Assembly (NCBI GenBank): GCA_910588155.1
Contig: CAJUPB010000008.1
Location: forward strand, 1-64,000
DNA: 64,000 nt
Source: an uncultured Christensenellaceae bacterium
GTDB taxonomy: Bacteria > Bacillota > Clostridia > Christensenellales > Pumilibacteraceae
Direction of reading: 5' to 3'
Under the pieces are notes generated by a model that was not told the origin of the DNA, did not search any database, and saw only the letters and a list, made by a program, of their open reading frames with translations. Made by a program: the position numbers and the translations under genes. Below are positions 59,820 through 64,000 of the stretch, piece after piece; within the stretch, counting starts at the first letter, position 1, and every line of letters begins with the position of its first letter.

Positions 59820-61361
59820 ATGCCGACGAAGAAAGAGGACGTTAATAAGAATCATCCCAACCTGAAAGCAAGGGAAATGCCGAAGCATATTGCCGCAGAA
59901 AAGGCTGTTTTGTGCTGTATTCTCGTCGACGACAAGGCGGCGCAGGAAATTTTTCCTATGCTGGAACCGGAAGACTTTTATCTTCGCGCGCATACCACCG
60001 TGTACGACGCGATGCGCACAGTCGCATATCGCAACGCTCCCGTGGATTTGGTGACGCTTGTCCAACAGCTCGAAGAAATGGGAGAATTGGAGAATTGCGG
60101 CGGAGTTGCATACTTGACGGACATAGCGGGAGAAATGCCGTCCGCGGCAAATTTCAAGCACTATGTGGGTATCGTCAAAAAGAATGCCAAACTGCGCAAA
60201 ATAATCGCGACGGGAAACAAGATGATTGATATCGCCTATACGGGCGACCCCGACGACGAGGCTTTGAACGTTGCCGAAAAGGAAATTTTCGATTTGTCGG
60301 GAGAAAACGACAGCGGCGAAATGAAAGACATACAAGTGGCGACAAACAGCGTGCTCGACCGTTTGGAAAAACTTGCCGCCGACCCGAAAGCTATGCGGGG
60401 AATACCGACGGGCTTTGCTTCTTTGAACAGACGTTTGAACGGATTGCAGCGCAGCGACCTCATATTGATAGCCGCGCGCCCGGGACAAGGCAAGACGAGT
60501 ATCGGTATGAATATAATACAAAACGTCGCTATGAACAGGGAAAGGCGCACGGAGTCGGGCAACGTAAAGCCGTATGTTTGCGCCGTGTTTTCGTTGGAGA
60601 TGCCTGCCGAGCAGCTTGTCAAGCGTATGTTGTGTTCTGTTGCGAAAGTGGATATGACGAGGGTCAATGCAGGTACATTGGAGGCCGCCGAATGGAAGCG
60701 GCTTGCCGAAGCAAAAGCACGGTTGGATAAATCGAAGATATACATATTCGACTCGGCACAGACTACGCCTATGGAGCTGTTGTCGCGTTGCCGCAGGCTG
60801 AAACGTGAACAGGGACTAGACGTCGTTATGATAGACTATTTGCAGTTGATGACGACGGGCAAGCGCGTGGAAAGCCGTCAATTGGAGATTAGCGAAATAA
60901 CGCGAACATTGAAGATTGCCGCACGCGAACTTGACGTGCCCATACTGTTGCTGTCGCAGATGTCGCGCGAAGTGGAAAAGCGTACGAATCGCCGACCGCA
61001 GATGTCGGACTTGCGCGAGTCGGGAGCGATAGAGCAGGACGCAGATATCATTATGTTTATTTACCGCGAGCACGATATGACGGATACGTCGGTGGATGCG
61101 GCGGTGCGGGATAAGGTCGAACTTATAATCGCAAAACACAGAAACGGCGAACCCGGTTCCGTGGAAATGCGGTGGGTGGGCAAATATGTCAGTTTCGTGG
61201 ACGTGGACAACAGCAAAGCCACCGCACAGTTGGAAAAGTCTGCGCCTCCCGTCGACAAAACGGGTAATTTCGACGGCGCGGAAGAATACGCGCCGCAGGA
61301 GCGCACGGCGGCGGATATTCTCTCCGCCGACGACGGGGACGACGACGGACTGGGATATTAG
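59820..61361 (+). CDS. dnaB: Replicative DNA helicase
   Basis: The 513-residue hexameric helicase has the N-terminal helical domain (about 20-125) and the RecA-like domain with Walker A ARPGQGKTS (about 219-227), VMIDYLQLM as Walker B and LSQMSREVEKR. The C-terminal about 70 residues are acidic and disordered. AGGAGG precedes the ATG. Confidence 0.95.
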   Translation: MPTKKEDVNKNHPNLKAREMPKHIAAEKAVLCCILVDDKAAQEIFPMLEPEDFYLRAHTTVYDAMRTVAYRNAPVDLVTLVQQLEEMGELENCGGVAYLTDIAGEMPSAANFKHYVGIVKKNAKLRKIIATGNKMIDIAYTGDPDDEALNVAEKEIFDLSGENDSGEMKDIQVATNSVLDRLEKLAADPKAMRGIPTGFASLNRRLNGLQRSDLILIAARPGQGKTSIGMNIIQNVAMNRERRTESGNVKPYVCAVFSLEMPAEQLVKRMLCSVAKVDMTRVNAGTLEAAEWKRLAEAKARLDKSKIYIFDSAQTTPMELLSRCRRLKREQGLDVVMIDYLQLMTTGKRVESRQLEISEITRTLKIAARELDVPILLLSQMSREVEKRTNRRPQMSDLRESGAIEQDADIIMFIYREHDMTDTSVDAAVRDKVELIIAKHRNGEPGSVEMRWVGKYVSFVDVDNSKATAQLEKSAPPVDKTGNFDGAEEYAPQERTAADILSADDGDDDGLGY

Positions 61362-61402
61362 ATGACTGTTTATTTAAGGGTCGGGAGAAATTCAAAAAGG
61401 TT

Positions 61403-62299
61403 ATGACTGTAAAAATAGAAAAGGTTAGTTTTCGCGGTTGGAAGAACTGCGTGAAAATCGCCGACGAAAAAGCGGAAGCAATCGTCAGCGCGGATTTCGG
61501 TCCGAGAATACTGTTTTTCGGTATGCCGCAGGGAAAGAATCACCTGTATGTGGACGACGGTGCGGCAGGTAAAAAATTCGGCAAGGACGAATTTGCTTTT
61601 TACGGAGGACACAGGACTTGGCACGCGCCGGAGCGTTCCGACCGAAATTATATTGCGGACAACAACGAGTGCGAAGTGGTTTGCGGCGACAATTTCGTGA
61701 CCGTGACCGCACCGCTCGAAAAAGAAACGGCAACTCGCAGAGCAATGAAACTGACGCTTGCCGACGGTGTTCTCACGGTGTCGAACATCATAGAAAACAG
61801 AAATCTTTTCGACGTGAAATTTGCGGCGTGGGGAATAACGCAGCTTGTTTCGGGCGGCAGTCTCGTAGTTCCCACGGATTGTCCCGATACTGGTCTTGTC
61901 GCAAACAGAGCCGTATCGCTGTGGTCTTATTCGGATATGAACGACGAGCGCATATATTGGGGAAGCAAGTATATCGCCGTCACGCCGCAGGACAAACCCG
62001 TACCGCCGTTGAAATTCGGATTTACTTCCGCGGAAAAGAAATGCGTTTATTTCAATCACGACCAGGCTTTTGTTATGGAGTCGCAGTACGGCGCGGAAGG
62101 GGAATTTCCCGATTTCGGATGCAATTTCGAATGTTACAGCGGGCGCGGATATATCGAAGCGGAATGGTTGTCTCCTATGCGGGTTTTGCGCACGGGAGAA
62201 ATACTGACTTTAAACGAAACTTGGCGCATTGCAGACAAAGTTTCATTTCCCGATATTAAAGATGAAGTCGAGACGTCGAAAGCAGTAAAGAGCGTATAA
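61403..62299 (+). CDS. DUF4380-like, galactose-mutarotase-fold protein
   Basis: The 298-residue beta-rich protein has FGPRILFFGMPQGKNHLYVD near the N-terminus, GGHRTWHAPE, and GFNCN-like FGCNFECYSGRGYIEAEWLSP near the end. These match the DUF4380/aldose-epimerase-like group. It probably binds or epimerises a sugar, but no catalytic residue is assured. ATG 61403 has only a close AAAAAGG upstream. Confidence 0.75.
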   Translation: MTVKIEKVSFRGWKNCVKIADEKAEAIVSADFGPRILFFGMPQGKNHLYVDDGAAGKKFGKDEFAFYGGHRTWHAPERSDRNYIADNNECEVVCGDNFVTVTAPLEKETATRRAMKLTLADGVLTVSNIIENRNLFDVKFAAWGITQLVSGGSLVVPTDCPDTGLVANRAVSLWSYSDMNDERIYWGSKYIAVTPQDKPVPPLKFGFTSAEKKCVYFNHDQAFVMESQYGAEGEFPDFGCNFECYSGRGYIEAEWLSPMRVLRTGEILTLNETWRIADKVSFPDIKDEVETSKAVKSV

Positions 62300-62300
62300 C

Positions 62301-62334
62301 AAAAGAGCGCGAAACTCAAATCGCGCTCTTTTTC
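62301..62334. terminator. Bidirectional terminator between convergent genes
   Basis: AAAAGAGCGCGA and TCGCGCTCTTTTT form a 12-bp stem around an 8-nt loop, T-rich on both strands. Confidence 0.9.
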
Positions 62335-62343
62335 GCTTCTATA

Positions 62344-62832
62344 TTATATGAGCATAAAGCAGACGATTGCGCCGTAAATGACCATTGCCCAATAGGGAAG
62401 AACAGTCACTGCCGAGCCGATAGAAACATAGAAGTTCACAATGAACTGTGCTGTCGTTACTCCGATTATGCCGAGCAGCCATATAAACGAGAACAGCTGC
62501 CATTTAAATACGAACAATGCGGGAAGAATCAGTATGCTCATCGAGTATGCTATTATCCACAGCGTTATCGAAGCCGTACGTGCCATCGGAGACGCGCCTT
62601 CTCTTTCGCTTGCTTTAAGCGTGAGGTAAAGGCTGAACCCGAAAACGAGTCGGGCGGCGGCGTCCAAGCTGAACATTGCCGCGGCGGGTAAAACATAGCC
62701 GGGACGTGCGAAGTCATAGACATACGCGCCGCACAGCCAGGTAATCAAAACGCCGAGCGCGGTTGTGAGAAATACCGTCCAAAAAAAGGTGAAAAAACTT
62801 GCTCTTTCGGACGAATGGTAAGTAGTTTCCAT
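62344..62832 (-). CDS. TspO/MBR-like membrane protein
   Basis: The 162-residue protein has five hydrophobic segments. Features recalling the TspO/peripheral benzodiazepine receptor family are ARPGYVLPAAAMF after the first helix and LPYWAMVIYGAI at the end, similar to the LPY.xW.xYA end of TspO. Similarity is weak, so this is a tentative family call. The start is the ATG at 62832 with AAGGAG ten bases upstream; the in-frame TTG two codons earlier is less likely. Confidence 0.6.
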   Translation of the reverse strand: METTYHSSERASFFTFFWTVFLTTALGVLITWLCGAYVYDFARPGYVLPAAAMFSLDAAARLVFGFSLYLTLKASEREGASPMARTASITLWIIAYSMSILILPALFVFKWQLFSFIWLLGIIGVTTAQFIVNFYVSIGSAVTVLPYWAMVIYGAIVCFMLI

Positions 62833-62961
62833 TAACAAAGTTCTCCTTTTTATTTTTGTTACGGTTAGTATGTTTTAAAACTGCGCCGAATATACGCTGA
62901 TACGGTATCAATCGGTGAAAGTTCTCTTCTAAACGCAGACGGGTGTCAGTACAATAATAAT

Positions 62962-63729
62962 ATGGAACTTTTGTATTCTCTTTTGCTGGGTTTGGTTCAG
63001 GGCTTGACCGAATTTTTGCCCGTATCCAGCAGCGGACATCTGTTGCTGGTGGGGCGTATAATCGGATATAAACCGACCGTGGCTTTTGAAATAGTGGCGC
63101 ATCTGGGAACGCTTGCGGCAGTGGCGATAGCTTATCGTACCCGCTTGAAAGAAACTGTTGTGCGTCCTCTTTCCAAGCCGTCGCTCGTGTTGGTATTGTC
63201 CACGGCGGTAACTGCCGTTTTGGTGCTTTTGTTCGAGGACACTCTTCGGGCGACGTTCGACGGTTCTCTGTTGCCGTTCGCGTTTGCCGCGACGGCGGTT
63301 CTGATAGTGCTGTCTTCACTCGTCAAACCGAGAGCGGGTCGGGAAATAGGCTTTTTCGAGGGCTTTATAGTCGGCGTGTCGCAAGCCGCCGCCGTCGTTC
63401 CTGGGCTTTCGCGCAGCGGAACAACTATTTCCGCCGCCCGCTTTTGCGGTGTGGACAGCGAAAGGAGCGCGGACTTTTCTTTTATGTTAAGCGTCCCGAT
63501 AATCGTCGTTTCCGCGCTCGGGGAGCTTATACGTCACTTCGACGAGTTTGCCGGACAAAACATTCTCTGTCTTGCGATTGTGTTTTTTGCATCGTTTGTT
63601 TCCGGTTTTTTTGCAATCAAACTTGTTATGAAAGCCGTGAGAAAGGGCGGTTTCCACATTTTCGCAATATATCTCGGAGTGCTGTCCGTGCTGCTTTTTT
63701 TAAACGATTTTTTCTTTCATCTGATTTGA
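62962..63729 (+). CDS. uppP: Undecaprenyl-diphosphatase
   Basis: The 255-residue membrane enzyme removes a phosphate from undecaprenyl diphosphate for cell-wall lipid recycling. EFLPVSSSGHLL (about 17-28) and PGLSRSGTTISA (about 149-160) are the two BacA/UppP signature motifs. No ribosome binding site is visible. A TACAAT box (62950-62955) ends only six bases before the ATG, suggesting a leaderless transcript. Confidence 0.93.
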   Translation: MELLYSLLLGLVQGLTEFLPVSSSGHLLLVGRIIGYKPTVAFEIVAHLGTLAAVAIAYRTRLKETVVRPLSKPSLVLVLSTAVTAVLVLLFEDTLRATFDGSLLPFAFAATAVLIVLSSLVKPRAGREIGFFEGFIVGVSQAAAVVPGLSRSGTTISAARFCGVDSERSADFSFMLSVPIIVVSALGELIRHFDEFAGQNILCLAIVFFASFVSGFFAIKLVMKAVRKGGFHIFAIYLGVLSVLLFLNDFFFHLI

Positions 63730-63740
63730 CGATAAAAACA

Positions 63741-63774
63741 AAAAGACCGCTCGGATACAGGCGGTCTTTTTGTA
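63741..63774. terminator. Bidirectional terminator after uppP
   Basis: AAAAGACCGC and GCGGTCTTTT form a perfect 10-bp stem around a 10-nt loop, followed by T's in both directions. Confidence 0.9.
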
Positions 63775-63784
63775 TGGTCGAATT

Positions 63785-64000
63785 TCAGTTGGCGGCTTGT
63801 GTTGGAATTTTAACGGGAGTGTATGCTTCGGTAAGAAAATTCGCCGTTGCGGAAATTTTGTAGGTTTCCAATGAATAAATCACGGGTGTCGCTTCTTCCG
63901 TATTATCGCCGTCGTCGGGTTGCTCTTCCGAATCCAATGTGCTGTAAATTATTTTTAAGTTTCCAGATATCTTTTCGGAAACGATTTTGTTATCTTTTAC
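63785..64000 (-). CDS. 3' end of an unidentified minus-strand gene
   Basis: A frame open from the right window edge encodes 71 residues and stops at 63785-63787. It contains an acidic DSEEQPDDGDNTEEA stretch and Ser/Thr-rich segments. The start lies outside the window. It resembles the C-terminal part of a secreted or surface protein in composition only. The terminator at 63741-63774 lies just downstream, which supports a real gene. Confidence 0.6.
   Translation of the reverse strand, partial: VKDNKIVSEKISGNLKIIYSTLDSEEQPDDGDNTEEATPVIYSLETYKISATANFLTEAYTPVKIPTQAAN

Noticed and set aside
1..64000. tRNA, rRNA, CRISPR, insertion sequence or prophage
   Set aside because: No cloverleaf with a TTCRA-type loop, no repeat-spacer array, no transposase, integrase or phage structural gene was seen on either strand.

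Overview
The window looks like chromosomal DNA from a Gram-positive, anaerobic, Clostridia-type Bacillota, probably an uncultured gut-associated lineage. The evidence is the gene set and order (rpmG-secE-nusG-rplK-rplA-rplJ-rplL, DnaD-type protein, DegV, UppP, BipA), strong AAGGAGG ribosome binding sites, TTGACA-N17/18-TATAAT promoters, U-rich intrinsic terminators, a split B12-dependent methionine synthase and a candidate Re-type citrate synthase. I see no tRNA, rRNA, CRISPR array, transposase or prophage gene. The exact lineage is inferred.

Layout. 1-1530 has no convincing gene; it holds a terminator-like hairpin, two diverged copies of a C-rich direct repeat, and a dispersed-type palindrome. 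1531-17934 is an L-rhamnose/rhamnoside utilisation locus: an AraC-type and a DeoR-type regulator, a membrane-anchored circularly permuted GH3 enzyme with a small membrane partner, a GH78 alpha-L-rhamnosidase, an esterase, rhaB-rhaA-rhaD, a GPH-type symporter and an iron-type alcohol dehydrogenase. Together they would trim rhamnosides, import them, release L-rhamnose and convert it through rhamnulose and rhamnulose-1-phosphate to DHAP and lactaldehyde, which is reduced to propanediol. 18146-22528 is a metal/phosphate block: a Na/Pi cotransporter-PhoU protein behind a candidate Mn2+ (yybP-ykoY) riboswitch, then ArsR regulator, HMA protein and P1B ATPase. 22660-28209 holds a Sel1-repeat protein and a folate/B12 methyl-transfer operon (metF, stand-alone MetH activation domain, MetH core). 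28301-34681 holds a frameshifted Cys-rich small gene, a small XRE regulator, DegV, an NfeD-like/flotillin pair and a GH78-like protein with an altered catalytic motif.

34828-46679 is housekeeping: zinc ribbon protein, aminotransferase, Re-citrate-synthase-like enzyme, thrC, trpS, then the L33-SecE-NusG-L11-L1-L10-L12 cluster. After that come glutamate dehydrogenase and a DnaD-domain protein on the minus strand, and on the plus strand sbcD-sbcC, an ACT protein, a PFL/UPF0210 protein, pepF, a lipoprotein, typA and dnaB. The right end carries a DUF4380-like protein, a TspO-like protein (minus strand), uppP and the 3' end of an unidentified minus-strand gene.

No wholly new multi-gene system is obvious. 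The most unusual signals are regulatory. (1) In the rplJ leader the terminator loop is an 11-nt perfect complement of an upstream element, and 10 nt of it also complement the GTG start region. (2) A Mn2+-type riboswitch precedes a Na/Pi transporter. (3) A perfect inverted repeat serves as -35 for one gene and -10 for its divergent neighbour. (4) The gdhA promoter lies inside the terminator of the preceding gene. All calls come from reading the sequence; no database search was run.
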